DNA of 64,000 nt from Emiliania huxleyi CCMP1516 (Eukaryota; Haptophyta; Isochrysidales; Noelaerhabdaceae). The notes beneath the pieces were generated by a model. That model worked only from the letters and a program-made list of their open reading frames with translations. It was not told where the DNA came from and made no database searches. The stretch lies in contig NW_005199235.1 of NCBI RefSeq assembly GCF_000372725.1, positions 1 to 64,000 of the forward strand. The letters run 5' to 3'. Below are positions 1 to 10,583 of the stretch, one piece after another (the first letter of the stretch is position 1; each line of letters starts with the position of its first letter). A program made the position numbers and the translations under genes.

Positions 1-90
1 CCCTAACCCTAACCCTAACCCTAACCCTAACCCTAACCCTAACCCTAACCCTAACCCTAACCCTAACCCTAACCCTAAACCTAACACTAT
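1..90. repeat. Telomere, CCCTAA repeats
   Basis: About 13 perfect head-to-tail copies of CCCTAA run from the first base to about 78, followed by degenerate copies to about 115. Read toward the end this is the TTAGGG telomere type shared by haptophytes, animals and fungi. The C-rich strand at the left edge places the chromosome end at base 1, so the rest of the window is subtelomeric and then internal sequence. Confidence 0.97.
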
Positions 91-160
91 ACATAATCTT
101 ACCTCTAACCCTAAATCCTTGATCAGAAGCGAGGAGCCGGAACAAGGAATCTGGAATGAC

Positions 161-830
161 CAAATCTCAGCTGGCCAAGCTTGGGGGAGTGATTTTGGAG
201 GTGTCTAGCACCAGTATCCAAGCTTGGCCAGCCATTTCTGAGCCATTATCTCACTTTGGGCCGCCCTCCTGGAGGTGCCCGCCGCCCCTTGCCTAGCTCA
301 GCCGGAGGCGCGGCCAAGGACTTGGCTGACCAAATCTCAGCTGGCCAAGCTTGGGGGGGTGATTTTGGAGGTGTCTAGCACCAGTATCCAAGCTTGGCCA
401 GCCAATTCTGAGCCGGCCAAGCTTTGGGCCGCCCTCCTGGAGGTGCCCGCCGCCCCTCCCATGGCTCGGCCGGAGGCGCGGCCAAGGACTTGACTGACCA
501 AATCTCAGCTGGCCAAGCTTGGGGGAGTGCTTTTGGAGGTGTCTAGCACCAGTATCCAAGCTTGGCCGGCCAATTCTGAGCCGGCCAAGCTTTGGGCCGC
601 CCTCCTGGAGGTGCCCGCCGCCCCTTGCCTAGCTCAGCCGGGGGCGCGGCCAAGGACTTGACTGACCAAATCTCAGCTGGCCAAGCTTGGGGGGGTGATT
701 TTGGAGGTGTCTAGCACCAGTATCCAAGCTTGGCCGGCCAATTTTGAGCCGGCCAAGCTTTGGGCCAGCCTGCTGCAGGTGATCCGGGCCACATTCTGAC
801 CTTGGCCGGCCAAGGTTGGAAAGTTGCAAA
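161..830. repeat. Subtelomeric tandem repeat, 168-170 bp unit
   Basis: The marker CAAATCTCAGCTGGCCAAGC recurs at 161, 331, 499 and 667, giving periods of 170, 168 and 168 bp and about four units. Each unit contains several AAGCTTGGCC-type palindromic words and a TCTAGCACCAGTATCCAAGC block. The flank to about 1080 is full of further GGCCAAG words and looks like decayed copies. ORFs here follow the repeat period and I do not consider them genes. Confidence 0.93.
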
Positions 831-1083
831 GTGGGCCGGCCAAGCCCATTATCAGCCGGCCTAGCTTGGAATGGCAGCCTTCAAGGTGGCCTGAAGCTGG
901 AATGGAGCTTGGCCAGAGGAAAAGAGGCAGAAATCACACCTGGCCAGAGCTGACGATGGCCAAAATGACCAAAAACGGCCACACATGCACTTGCCCAAGA
1001 AGGCCCCAAAATGGCTCAGAATGGCTCAAAAGGGCTGGCCAAGGCCGACCCAGACAGAAATAGCCAAGAATTTGATGATGAAG

Positions 1084-1473
1084 CTAAGCCAAGCCAAACA
1101 AAGCAAAACCACCATCCAGCTCGTCGACCCGGCGCTGCAACCGCGCAATCTCCATCTGCTGCGCGTCGAGCTGCGCCGATAGGGTGCGTGCCGTACCCGC
1201 CGCCGGCCGCTCCGCGTGCGCCTCTTGCGCCTCCAGCCGCGACCGTATCTGCCCTACGCTGCGTAGCTGCGACTCCAACCGCTCGCGCAGCTCACCAACG
1301 CTCCTCTCTCGCGCGGCGAGATCCCCCGCCGCAGCAGTGGCGGCGGCGGCGGCGGTCGACGCCTCCCAGCGTGGGCAGCTCCGGGCCCGCCAGCGGCGAA
1401 TTTTCCGACGCGCTTGTGCCCAGCCACTGCGGAATGAGCTCGAGGAGCTCCGAGCGGAGCCGCGCGCGCACAC
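1084..1473 (-). CDS. Coiled-coil protein fragment (uncertain)
   Basis: An open frame of about 129 codons whose second half reads like a genuine coiled coil: heptad-like Leu/Ile spacing with alternating Glu/Arg (for example ARLQRRVDEL near the C-terminus and RERSVGELRERLESQL in the middle). The start codon in this frame is not ATG and no upstream exon was identified, so it may be the last exon of a gene or a subtelomeric relic. Its C-terminus runs into the decayed subtelomeric repeat. No family is recognised. Confidence 0.35.
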   Translation of the reverse strand: MCARGSARSSSSSFRSGWAQARRKIRRWRARSCPRWEASTAAAAATAAAGDLAARERSVGELRERLESQLRSVGQIRSRLEAQEAHAERPAAGTARTLSAQLDAQQMEIARLQRRVDELDGGFALFGLA

Positions 1474-2037
1474 CTAATGCAAGGCTTGGCCGAGCGCGTC
1501 TTGCTACTCTTTTGCTCGGACCGTGCCGCGAATACCCCGGGGCCGATAACGTATAGGGTTTCAGGGATAACCTGACTACTCCTCTCGACTAATGGCCATC
1601 TAAAGATTTCGCCGTCGTGGTCGACGACCGCTTCAGCCGCAGCCACGGTCGAATTCGGCGGCGAGACCTCGTCACTCGGCTCGGGCTGAGCCGCCTATAA
1701 GCGGGTCTCTGCCCTGTGCGGGAGGGAGCTGCCGGGTGGGTCGCAAGGGCGCGCCCGAGCGGGCCGAAGAGGCCCGAAGCTGGAGGTCGGCCATGGGAAG
1801 GACTTCAGCTGCTCTCAATTCACGCCTCGTTTTGTGGGACGCCGCTCGCTTTTGTTTCTTCTTTTTTGATTCACAGACGGCGGCGCGGGGGGGTACCCCT
1901 GTGGGGGGCTGATGTTTGAATGGTGGCGGGGGGAGGGGGGACCGCCTAATTCGACCGTGCTGATCACGGATCTGACGTCTGTTTAAGCTGTAGCGACGAT
2001 CTAACCGGGAAACCCCGCATCTCCTTGGCCTATACCT
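1474..2037. other. Intergenic, no gene seen
   Basis: GC-rich sequence with scattered short ORFs on both strands but no recognisable protein, transfer RNA or extended repeat. Confidence 0.5.
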
Positions 2038-2105
2038 AACCCTAGCTCCGTAGCTCGACAGCCCTATCCCTAACCCTAGCTACGTAGCTCGACAGCCCTA
2101 TCCCT
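2038..2105. repeat. Two-copy 34 bp repeat with telomere-like words
   Basis: Two adjacent 34 bp copies (2038-2071 and 2072-2105) differ at a single base (CTCCG against CTACG). Each begins AACCCTAGCT and contains an interstitial CCCTAA-like word at the junction, as expected of an old internalised telomeric or subtelomeric sequence. Confidence 0.85.
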
Positions 2106-2974
2106 CGCCATCCGCGGCGCTGCACCGCGGATTCGAACGGCTGCTCGCTCCTGCTCGGCGGCTGGCCAGTCAGCAGGGCGCTTCGAGAGGGCGGTCGCCG
2201 TCAGTGCACGTTGACTATCATGGCGAGCGAGCAGCCCCGCAGTGAGTGGATGCACACTGTGTGCTTTATCCGGCGGTATATTTTTGGGCTCCGGGTGCAC
2301 CCGAGCCCACCCGAGAGGTGTCCCCAAGGGTCTGGGGCCATTTTGCTAAAAATCGAGCAAAGTCAGCTCCGCCTCGCGCGTTGCACTCATAGCCCTCGCT
2401 CATCGCCACTTATTATCGTCGAGTAGTACAGGTACTGCGTGGGGGCGGTACGTATTGCCGTATCACTAGCTCCGAGTAGAGGGGGCGTGCTGCAGTTAAG
2501 GGGAAACCTGGTACGCGGGGCTAACCCTCGGAGAGTATTCTCGTATTACTAGCTCTGAGTAGAGGGTGCGTTCTGCTGCTAGGGGAAACCCGGAGCGCGG
2601 AGCTATCCCTCGGAGACCCGTGTTATGGCCCTGCGACCGCGCACCCCCGGGGCTAGGGCTCTCTAGCCCGTAACCCGATGCCGATCATCCGGCCCGCTGG
2701 GTGCGCTTCTCAGCTCCCCGGCCCTGGATGTGAGGTTGATGACTGCACTCCAAGTGCTCCAAGGTTTACGTCACTTTTTTTGACTAGATCGTCGGCCGAG
2801 CTGGCCGTGACAGCATTTTTCGCAGGTTTAGGCGGGTTTTGCACCATAGACTTTTTGCAACTAGTCGACCGTGAACTCAGCCCCCAAAGTGCAAAGAGTC
2901 AAGGCGCAGTGTGGAGAATGGCTTGGGGCTATCTTCCGATTAGAAAACTGTGCAGGGGAATGCAATCCCCAACT
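2106..2974. repeat. Intergenic with an approximately 83 bp two-copy repeat
   Basis: Two diverged direct copies occupy about 2461-2534 and 2544-2616. Shared words are ACTAGCTC(C/T)GAGTAGAGGG, GGGGAAACC and CCCTCGGAGA. The rest of this stretch has no convincing coding signal; an isolated ORF across 2678-3946 on the plus strand is a shadow of the RS-rich gene opposite. Confidence 0.6.
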
Positions 2975-4125
2975 CTACTTCCAACTCGGGCGCGCGTCGG
3001 TGTACCGGTCCAGGCGCAAGGCGAGCACGGCCGCTGCTCCAGCCGCCTCGTCAACCTGCGCACAGGCAAGCGGGGAGTGAGAGGAGGGGAGCCCCTGAGC
3101 CCAGCGGCGGCATCGCGCCGCTCGCTCGCCTTCCTCGCCTTCGCCTTGCCTCGCGGTGGCTGCCCTGCCGGCGCCGACAGCTCCGCGACGCCGCTGGGCA
3201 GCTGCGGCCCGACCGACGAGTCGAGCGCCGCCTCCGCCTACCGAAACTCGCCGCGTGAGGAGAGGCGAGAGACGCTCCAACCTGCCGGCCTCGCATCTGC
3301 CGGTTGCGCCGCCGCCTCTGTGCCCGCGAGCGGCTTGAGCCCGAGGAGCGCCCGGATGCGGTTTGTCTCTGCGACGCTCGCCGAGACCTCGCCTCCCTTC
3401 TCCTTGACGACCATCTCCACAGCCGCCGGGTCCGCCTCTGCGCCTCCCGCAGCCGCGCCTCCCGCAGCCACGCCCCCGCTGCTGCCCGCCGCCGCCTCGG
3501 CCGGCGCCCGCCTCTCTGCCGCACGGTCCCGCCCCCCCTCGCGCTTGTCCACGGGCTCCTTGCTGCGGCTCCGACTGCGGCTGCGTCTGCGGCGGCTGCG
3601 GCTGCGGCTGCGGCTCCGCGAGCGGCGGCGGCGGCGGTGGCGGTCCCTGTCCCGCCGACGGTCCCTGTCGCGGTGGCCGTGGCGGTGGCGGCCGCGTCGG
3701 TCGCGATCGCGGTCGTCGCGGTCGCGGTCGCGGTCGTCGCGGCTGCGGCTGCGGCTGCGGCTGCGGCTGCGGCTGCGGCTGCGGCCGCGGCTCCGGCTGC
3801 CTTCCCGCTTCCCCTGTCCTCCGGCTGCGCTGTCCTCGGCGGCGGTGGCTTGCGCGGGTGCGGGTGCGGGAGTGGGAGCAGCAGGCGGCTTGGCAAACTT
3901 CTTCTCCTCGGCCTCGGCGCGTTGCTGCGCCTTGAGCTTGCGGTAGTACAGGTTCTCCGCCATGCGCTGCGCGAAGGAGTCAGCGTCAGCCGTTAGAGCT
4001 TCCTGCGGCCCGGCGTCGGGTGCGAGCGACTCGTCGCGTTTGCCGTCGATGACGTCCATGCTCCATCCTCCGATGCGCGAGCCGTCGCTCAGGCGCAGCC
4101 CACCCGGCTGGAAGGGGTCGCCCAT
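2975..4125 (-). CDS. RS/RD-rich nuclear protein, SART1/Snu66-like motif
   Basis: The main exon runs from the ATG at 4125 to a stop at 3238 (295 codons). It has an N-terminal globular part (MGDPFQPGG...), a lysine/alanine-rich helix ending in EEKKFAK, and a long RS/RD/RH domain made of SRSRSRS and DRDRD runs. A C-terminal ETNRIRALLGLKPL motif follows. That motif, after an RS domain, is characteristic of the tri-snRNP protein SART1/Snu66 near its N-terminus, so a role in spliceosome assembly is the best guess. A later exon probably follows: an acceptor near 3056 opens a short frame ending at 2975, but the middle splice junctions are unresolved. The protein seen is far shorter than full SART1 (about 800 aa), so it is either partial or another RS-domain protein sharing the motif. 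Confidence 0.6.
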
Positions 4126-4203
4126 CGTGCTCTCGCACACAAGCGGCGGGGCCGGAGCTCGAAAAAAGAATTTACGCGACCAAAAGATAAAAAAACGATC
4201 CTC

Positions 4204-4246
4204 CCATCCCTCCCTTGGGTTGTCTGTTTTCTTTCTTTCTTTCTTA
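4204..4246 (-). promoter_or_regulatory. Dispersed TTTCTTTC motif upstream of a gene
   Basis: The block CATCCCTCCCTTGGGTTGTC followed by TGTTTTCTTTCTTTCTTTC lies about 80-120 nt upstream of the RS-gene ATG on its sense-opposite strand. Near-identical blocks occur at 48565-48640 and 63277-63321. Either a core-promoter motif shared by several genes or a short dispersed repeat. Confidence 0.45.
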
Positions 4247-4253
4247 GAGAAAA

Positions 4254-4970
4254 GCGGGGTTTTAAAAACAAGAACCGAAAAGAACAAGGAAAAGAAATCG
4301 TGGGCGGGGGCGGGGGGGCTGTAACCCCAAAGGGGTGCGTGTGTAAAGAACATATGGAGCGAGGAGCGGGGTTTTAAAAACAAGAACCGAAAAGAACAAG
4401 GAAAGAATTCTTGTAAGGCGGCTCCACCGGAAAATCGCGCGCTCCCTCGGAAGGCGCTGCTGCGCCCCCCCCCCCCCCCCCGCGGGCGCCTCACACCCGT
4501 GTGCCGTGAGTGAGACTACTGGAGAGAATTGCAGAAAAAGACTCAAGATGCAAGGATGCGAGAAGATTTCTTGTTGTTTAATAAAAATCTCTCTCTCTCT
4601 CTCTCAGGATGCGCGAAGAGAGGGAGGCGCGAGAGGCTCACTCAACACAACAGCCTCTCCCTTCCCGCCGAGCGCACGGCGGCGCTGCTGGCCCACGACT
4701 CCAGCGGGCGAGCTCTGAGCGCGGACGCGTGCACTCCGGTAGGGACCCGAGCCCGGCGCCTGCCGCCGCGCGCATCCCGCAAACCTCGGGCTTCACGGCT
4801 AACGAGAAAGAAAGAAACAAAACAATCCATAACGAGGGATGGGTCGCCCATCGTGCTCGGGCAAACACACAAGCGGCGGAGCTCGAAAAAAGAAATTAAA
4901 AGTTCGTATAGAGTATGAAGCGGAGTTTTAAAAACAAGAACCGAAAAGAACAAGGAAAAGAAATCGTGGG
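4254..4970. repeat. Three copies of an A-rich 40-50 bp block
   Basis: A block with the words GCGGGGTTTTAAAAACAAGA and ACCGAAAAGAACAAGGAAAG occurs at 4254-4304, 4366-4407 and 4920-4970 in the same orientation. A neighbouring block (CCCATCGTGCTC ... AGCTCGAAAAAAGAA) is also repeated, at 4121-4168 and 4848-4893. The second copy is therefore a duplicated, gene-less version of the RS-gene 5' region. Confidence 0.8.
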
Positions 4971-5560
4971 GGAAAGAATTTTGCGGTGGAGCGCCCTCCC
5001 GTGCCCAGTGTTGTGCGAAAAAAGAACTAGGGGTCCTGCCGCTCAGCCTCCCCCTCCTTCCCGCAGAAAAGAATTCGCGGAATGGAGCTGGGGGGCCTCT
5101 GCCCTTAGCTCCCATGTCCCCGCAGCCCGCACCTCGGCGTCAGCTGCACACTTGCTTTTCCCACTGTGACCCTGTGCGGATTGCAGGGTGCCGTTCAAGA
5201 TGAAGATGCTGCCGTTCTCCCACGACGGTCGACGCACGAGCCACGAATGGACCATGCCACAACGCACTCCCGCCAGAAAGAATTTTAAAACGCACAAGGA
5301 GAAATCATGCACAAAAGATTTGCCCGGTGCCTGGCAGTGGGTTTCACTTTCTTTTTATAGCTACCACAAAAGCCACCCACCATGCCACCCACACTCGGGG
5401 GCCCTATAGCGCGGTGGAAATGGTAACCAAAACCCCCAAGGGCCTTGGCCCTTGGAGTGGGACCTCTGGGACCTGGCGCAGCTAGCGCTCGCGCTGCTCC
5501 ACGCCCACCCGCCCGCCACCCCGCCGCCGCGCGCTCTCTGCTCTCTCTCGCGGCTACAGC
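4971..5560. other. Intergenic, no gene seen
   Basis: Mixed-composition sequence separating the duplicated A-rich blocks from the 3' end of the GCNA-like gene. Small ORFs on both strands show no family resemblance. Confidence 0.45.
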
Positions 5561-8118
5561 TCAGCCGAGGCGTAGGGCGCTCTCAAACGCGTCCGCCAAA
5601 TTGCCGCCCATCGCGCCGCCGCCCGCCACGCCACCACCCGCCGCGTTGCCGCCGCTCTCGCCGCCGCCCGCCGCGCCGCCGCCCGCCGCGCCGCCGCCCG
5701 CCGCGCCGCCGCCCGCCGCCTTGGCCTCCTTCCACTGCTTTCCGAGCTCGGCCATGAGCTCGCCGTGGCTGAGCCTTGGCCGCTCCTGCTTGAGCGCGCC
5801 GAAGCGCTCCTTGACGAAGGAGGCGAAACCGGTCGGCGCGCGCGCCTTGATCTCGATGCCGTCGCGGTCGAACGCGCCGAGCAGCCGCAGCCTGCCCTTG
5901 CAACGCGCGCAGCACTGCCTCGTGAGGTCGATCGACTTGGTGTGCCGCCCAAAGGTCTGGCCGCAGCCCGAGCAGGAGTAGCGAAACTTGTAGTAGATGT
6001 CGTACGAGTGGCACGTCGACACCTATTTGCCGCGGCGAATCTCGGCGCGTCCCGGCGAGGGATGCGAGCGGCGAGGGAGAGGCGTGCGAGCGGCGTGCGA
6101 GCCTGCATCGCCGGCACGCGCCGCATGAAGAGGCGCGCCCACCGCCAAAAGGCGGCGCCGTGCGGCGGGTTCGCCTCGCCGTCGAGGAGCCACTGCGCCG
6201 CGTGGCACATCTCGTGCGCCAGCGTGCTGCGCAGCCGCTCCTCCGAGTCGAGCACTCTCTCTGAGAGCTCGATCCGCGCCTGCTGCAGCAGAGCCCGCCT
6301 CTGAGCACTGCACGCAATCCCCGGGACCTCTCTCTCTCTCTCTCGCGCGCGCGCGGCGCGTGTGCGCGCGCGTGCGTGCGCGCCTGCCGATCGCCGCCCC
6401 GAGTCGAGAAGGCGCAAAACCCGGCCGTCTTTTGCAGCTTGCGGTTCCACACCAGCGGCAGGTCGGGCGGCAGCTCGCCTCCAAAGACAGCGCCGTTGTA
6501 CTCGACGTACAGCCGCGGCGCCAGCAGCCTCAGCCCCCGCTTCTGCTGCGTCCAGCTCGGCGTCGGCGCGGGCTTGCGCCCCGCCGCCCGCGCCGGAGTG
6601 GCGAGGGCCCGGGGGGTCGCCCGAGGTGTCAGTGCCGTCAGCGCGGCCGAGTCCGCCGCGGAGGCGCCGCGCTCAACTGGCGCCGGCTCCTCGTCGGACG
6701 ACACGACGCGCCGGCCGATGCGGAAGCTGTTTGGAGCGCGGTCCGAGCTCGCGCCTCCGGAGCTGCTCTCGCCGCCCGAGCTGCTCTCGCCGCTAGGCTC
6801 GACTCCCTCGCCAGCGTCGGCCGAGCTGCCGGCGGGAGGCCCTACAGGTCGCAAGGCGCTGCCCGGTTAGCCCCCCCCCCCCCCCCGGAGGGGGGAGGGC
6901 CCGGGGGGTCCCCCAAGGGGTTAGTGCCGTAAAGGGGGCCGAATCCCCCGGGGGGGGCCCCCGCTCAAAGGGGGCGGGTTTTTTTTTGGAAAACAAAACC
7001 CCCCGGCCAATGGGAAAATTTTTTGGAGGGCGGTCAAAACTCGCCCTTCGGGAATTTTTTTTCCCCCCCGAGGGGCTTTCGCCGAAAGGCTCGACCCCCC
7101 CCCCAAGGTTGGCCGAACTCCCGGGGGGGGGCCCCCCAGGTTCCAAGGGGCTTCCCGGTTAACCCCCCCCCCCCCCCCCCCCCCCCGAGCGTGGCCTCTC
7201 GCCTCCTCCCTCAGACTCGGACTCGTCGTCCGGCACGATGAAGCCGCCGAGCGAGTCCGCCTCGCTCGCCTCGCTGCCCCGGCCGGCGCTCTCGCGCCGC
7301 CCCGCCACGCGCCGCGGAGGCGGCGGCGAGGCGGGCGACGAGGCGGGCGACGAGGGCGAGGGGATCGTCGGCAGGCGTCGCGCGCCAGCCTCGTCGGAGC
7401 CGCTCAACACGATCATGCGCGGCGTGTGCGATCGAGGAGCAGCTGCGGGTCTGGCCGGCCGCCGCCCGTTGGCCGGCAGGTTCTCGCCGTCGCTATCGTC
7501 GCTATCGTCAGAGAGGACGACCCGGCGGCCCCATCCCGGCGAGACCAACCACGCGGGGACAAGCGCGCGAGACGGCCGAATGGCAGCCTGACAGCCAGCA
7601 GGAGGCGACATCTGGGGCGGCTCCTCGACGCATTCTGGCGACAGCCTCGGCGGCGGCGGAGGCGGCGGCGGTGGCGGCGGCGATCGCAGCTGAGGAAGCG
7701 AGGCAGGCGGATCGCCATAGGCATGCCGGTCACTGTCGCTGCCGGAGACCACGGCCCTCCGCCGCCCATGCGTGACGCGCCTTGCCCGAGACACCAACAC
7801 GGGCGACGAGGCCGGCGAAGCTTGCGACGCAGAGGGAGACGAGGGGGCCGAGAGAGGCTCGGCGGCCGATGCTGGAGCGTCGTCGGCATCGATTGCGTGC
7901 GGCGCAGCCGCCTCTTCCTCGCAACACTCGAAGCAGCAAGGCCCAAACGCAAAGTCGCCCGGCGTGGCGAACGGTTCAACGCCGAGCGCGCGGAGCTGCG
8001 CGAGCAGCGAGTCGCGCTCCGCTGTGACGCGAAGAAGCTGGCCGCGGCAGGCGGCTGAGCAGCAGAGCTCTGGCACCGGCGGGCGGCGGTGTGCGGCTTG
8101 GGCTGCTTCAAGTCGCAT
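5561..8118 (-). CDS. GCNA/ACRC-type SprT protease, SIM-rich, HMG-like tail
   Basis: The ATG at 8118 opens a disordered acidic N-terminus with a Cys pair region and several hydrophobic-acidic stretches (VVLSDDSDDSD, MIVLSGSDE, FIVPDDESES, VVSSDEE) resembling SUMO-interacting motifs. A SprT metalloprotease domain follows across three exons: LYVEYNGAVFGG...PLVWNRKLQKTAG ends at 6384; exon 6279-6103 has HEMCHAAQWL (HExxH zinc site); exon from 6022 has the zinc ribbon CSGCG...CARCKG. After it comes an HMG-box-like helix set (FASFVKERFG...ELGKQWKEA) and a Gly/Ala-rich end. This order matches the GCNA/ACRC family, which resolves DNA-protein crosslinks in the nucleus. Introns 6383-6280 and 6102-6023 fit GC-AG boundaries and keep frame. 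The 5' half is joined across a poly-G intron that lies inside the corrupted segment 6871-7186. Confidence 0.85.
6871..7186. other. Probable assembly artefact: corrupted 292 bp duplicate
   Basis: Sequence from about 6896 to 7162 aligns base for base with 6604 to 6870 at a constant offset of 292 with no indels, but is riddled with substitutions in which a base takes the identity of its neighbour. Both copies end in poly-C (16 and 24 nt). The pattern is that of low-quality base calls after a homopolymer retained as extra sequence. It interrupts the GCNA-like gene. Confidence 0.85.
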
Positions 8119-8229
8119 TTGCGAGAGAAGAATTCTTCGCGTAATTGACCTCGGAAGCCCTGATACACGATGTTTGAGCGGGGCTGCGCAAATTCTGGGG
8201 TCACGCGCACATTCTGGTACGGCCCGAGC

Positions 8230-10140
8230 ATGCCAAAGGCCTCGCCGTCGAAGGCGCCGCTACCGAAGAAGCCGAGGGAGCCGAAGAAGGTGAAGGACGT
8301 CGCCTTGATTGAACACGATGCGCGTCGCCAACTACCAGGCGAAGCTGGCCGTCTACGAGGAGGAGATGGCGGCGTACAAGGCCGGCCAGCGGGAGCGCAA
8401 GGTGGACAAGAGATCTGCACAGCGGAGGCTCTCGGCAGGCGACGCCGAACCGGCGGCGAAGCGCCCGACGCCGGTGCCGAGCTCCTGACTGCTTCCCCGC
8501 GCGTCGCCGCTCGCCCACACTCCACCCAACCCGGCGCCGCCCTGCGCTCACCCTCGCCACCGCCGCACTTGCCCTCCGAATCAGGCGCGGCGGGAGACGC
8601 CCGAAGCGTGCGCGGCGGGCTCAGCCGAGGCGCCGCGCGCGCCACCTGCCGAGCCCCTGCGGCGATTACCGCAAGTCCTTCGCGAAGAGAAGGAGGCGGC
8701 GGCGGCGGCGCAGCTGCGGCGATGCGACGGCGGCGCGCCGAGCAAGGAGCCGTGCTGCCGCGAATGCGGCCACACTGTCACCACAGCATGGAGGCGCCGA
8801 AGCGAGGCACGTGCGACGACATGCTGCCTCGGGCGGCTCGCCGCTGGCGACGACATCGACGTTTGCTTCCGCTGCGAGCCTGAGACGGGATCAGCGGCAG
8901 GGGGGCGGTGGCGCTGCCGAGAGTGCCGAGCGGCGGCCGCGGCATTGGCGGCCTCGGTGGCGGCCGAGCTGCCGGCCGGTGCCTCAAAGCGGCAGCGCGC
9001 ACTGTACCGCATCAAAATGAACATGGCGGCCGCGCCGGAGAGGGAGGCCGAGGCGGAGGCCGAGGCGGAGGCGGGCGCTGGCGCGGCGCAGGCGGCGCGG
9101 GCGGCGGCGGAGGAGGCGACGGCGGAGGTGGCGCGGGTGCGGGCGGAGAAGGCGGCGGTGGAGAAGATGGCGCGGTTGCTCTATAGAGAGAGTGAGGGGG
9201 CCGCGAGCGAAGCTTGGGAGGCGGAGGAGGCAGCGTTGAGCAGGGTTCGTGACGAGAAAGGCGCGGCCTGGGGTGGTAAACCTCAGGGCGGAGCGCCGAG
9301 TGGCATCGAAGCGACCACCGTCAAGTCACCATCGAAGCTAGTGCGGATCCGGAGTCGTCCGCGAATTCCGGCTATCGCGGGGTGAAGCAGACGAGGGGGG
9401 AGGCGCAGCTTGCGGCCGAGGCGGAGGCGGCGATGCGGGCGGCGCTGGCAGCGGAGGCGGTCGGGGGCTTGCCTGACGGCGTCGAGCTGCTCGGCGGGCC
9501 GCACGCCGAGGTCGAGTATTTCTTGGCCGTGGTTTTGGCGACGAGGGCTGCTGAGTACCGGAGCGAGTGCGCTGCACGGGCTATGCGACAAAGAGATCCG
9601 AGGGAGGCCGAGGCGGCGCGGGCGGCGTACCCGGCGGCGGAGGCGGAGGCGGAGGCGGCGAGGGCGTTGAAAGCCGGGTACGAGGCGGCCAGGCTGGGCG
9701 GGAGGAGCATCCGCATCGGCTCGAGATCGAACCCCGCTCGAACCGGCGCTCCTTTTGCGGCAAGCTCGGTCAAGTATCCGAACAGCTGGTTCCTTCCGCG
9801 GGAGTCTGACGACGAGATGGTTGCGCGCGACCCTCGCTGGCGGCAGAAGAACTACACGTACGACGCGGAGGGCAAGCGGGCGGTCGTCGAGTCGTTGAGG
9901 GAGGTGGACTGGCGGGAAGAGCAACCGCTTCTTAATTGTTGGTCGGACTTCAAGCGTCCGGAGGAGTACGGGTTGGCGTACCGAACGGCATACGCGCGGG
10001 CGCGGGCAGCTGCGGAGAAGGAGGCGCGGCGGGTCAGCGGTGGGCGTGTGGGTCCTTGCGCGTTTCGTCTTCAAATGGCTTGTCGAGCGACCTTGATCGC
10101 GTCAACCCCCGCCTTCGTTGTCTGCGTTTTGAAGCGCTAG
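8230..10140 (+). CDS. Zinc-finger and coiled-coil protein, multi-exon
   Basis: Modelled exons: 8230-8289 (MPKASPSKAP..., Lys/Pro-rich), 8339-8473 (helix AKLAVYEEEMAAYK then basic tail, reminiscent of the end of an HMG box), and 8585 onward. The GT-AG introns 8290-8338 and 8474-8584 preserve frame. The third exon holds a Cys-rich module (CCRECGH ... CCLG ... VCFRCE ... WRCREC) suggesting two zinc sites. A long Ala/Glu coiled coil (EREAEAEAEAEAG) follows. A second frame from about 9385 to 10140 continues the coiled coil and ends in a globular part (YPNSWFLPRE, DWREEQPLLNCW). The junction near 9270-9390 is unresolved. It starts only about 110 bp from the divergent GCNA-like gene, so the two may share a promoter. 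Function unknown; an alternative in-frame ATG lies at 8170. Confidence 0.5.
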
Positions 10141-10583
10141 AGCCGGGGCTGCGCTCCGGATCGTGGAGAATGGGAGGGAGGGAAAACGAAAGGCGCTCCC
10201 CGCCACTATCACCCCACCGACCACGGTCCCCGCGCTGCGGCCTGGCTGGCGCCGGCAAACCCGGCATCCGCGAGCCGGCCGCACGGCCAGAGACAGGAGA
10301 CGTTGACGTCGCCACCATCGGGCGGGCGCGCCTGGCGCCCCACATGTTACGCGGAGGGAGGGGGGGAAGGACCAAGGTCCAAGCCGACCACCCGCGCCGG
10401 CAGCCGCGAGTCCTGGCGGTGGCTCCGGCTGACCCTGGCGCGCACACGCAAGATCGCGACGCCTGCCTGGCGGGCGGGAGCCGCACTCCACCTTCGTCTC
10501 CAGCCAGCCGGCTTGCTTGCAAATGAAACGCATTTCCTCCCATTCGCGATTCGTGCGTATGCGGTATGGCAGACACTCTATCC
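10141..10583. other. Intergenic, no gene seen
   Basis: GC-rich spacer between the zinc-finger/coiled-coil gene and a palindromic MITE-like element. No domain found on either strand. Confidence 0.5.

Noticed and set aside
2120-2160. Possible tRNA on the minus strand (GTTCGAATCC-like T loop)
   Set aside because: The T-stem does not pair and no D or anticodon arm can be formed around it.
3051-3896. Poly-alanine ORF opposite or in another frame of the RS-rich gene
   Set aside because: Alanine run comes from reading the repeated RS/RD codons in another frame.
7023-7146. ORFs inside the corrupted duplicate
   Set aside because: Sequence is an artefact; frames have no meaning.
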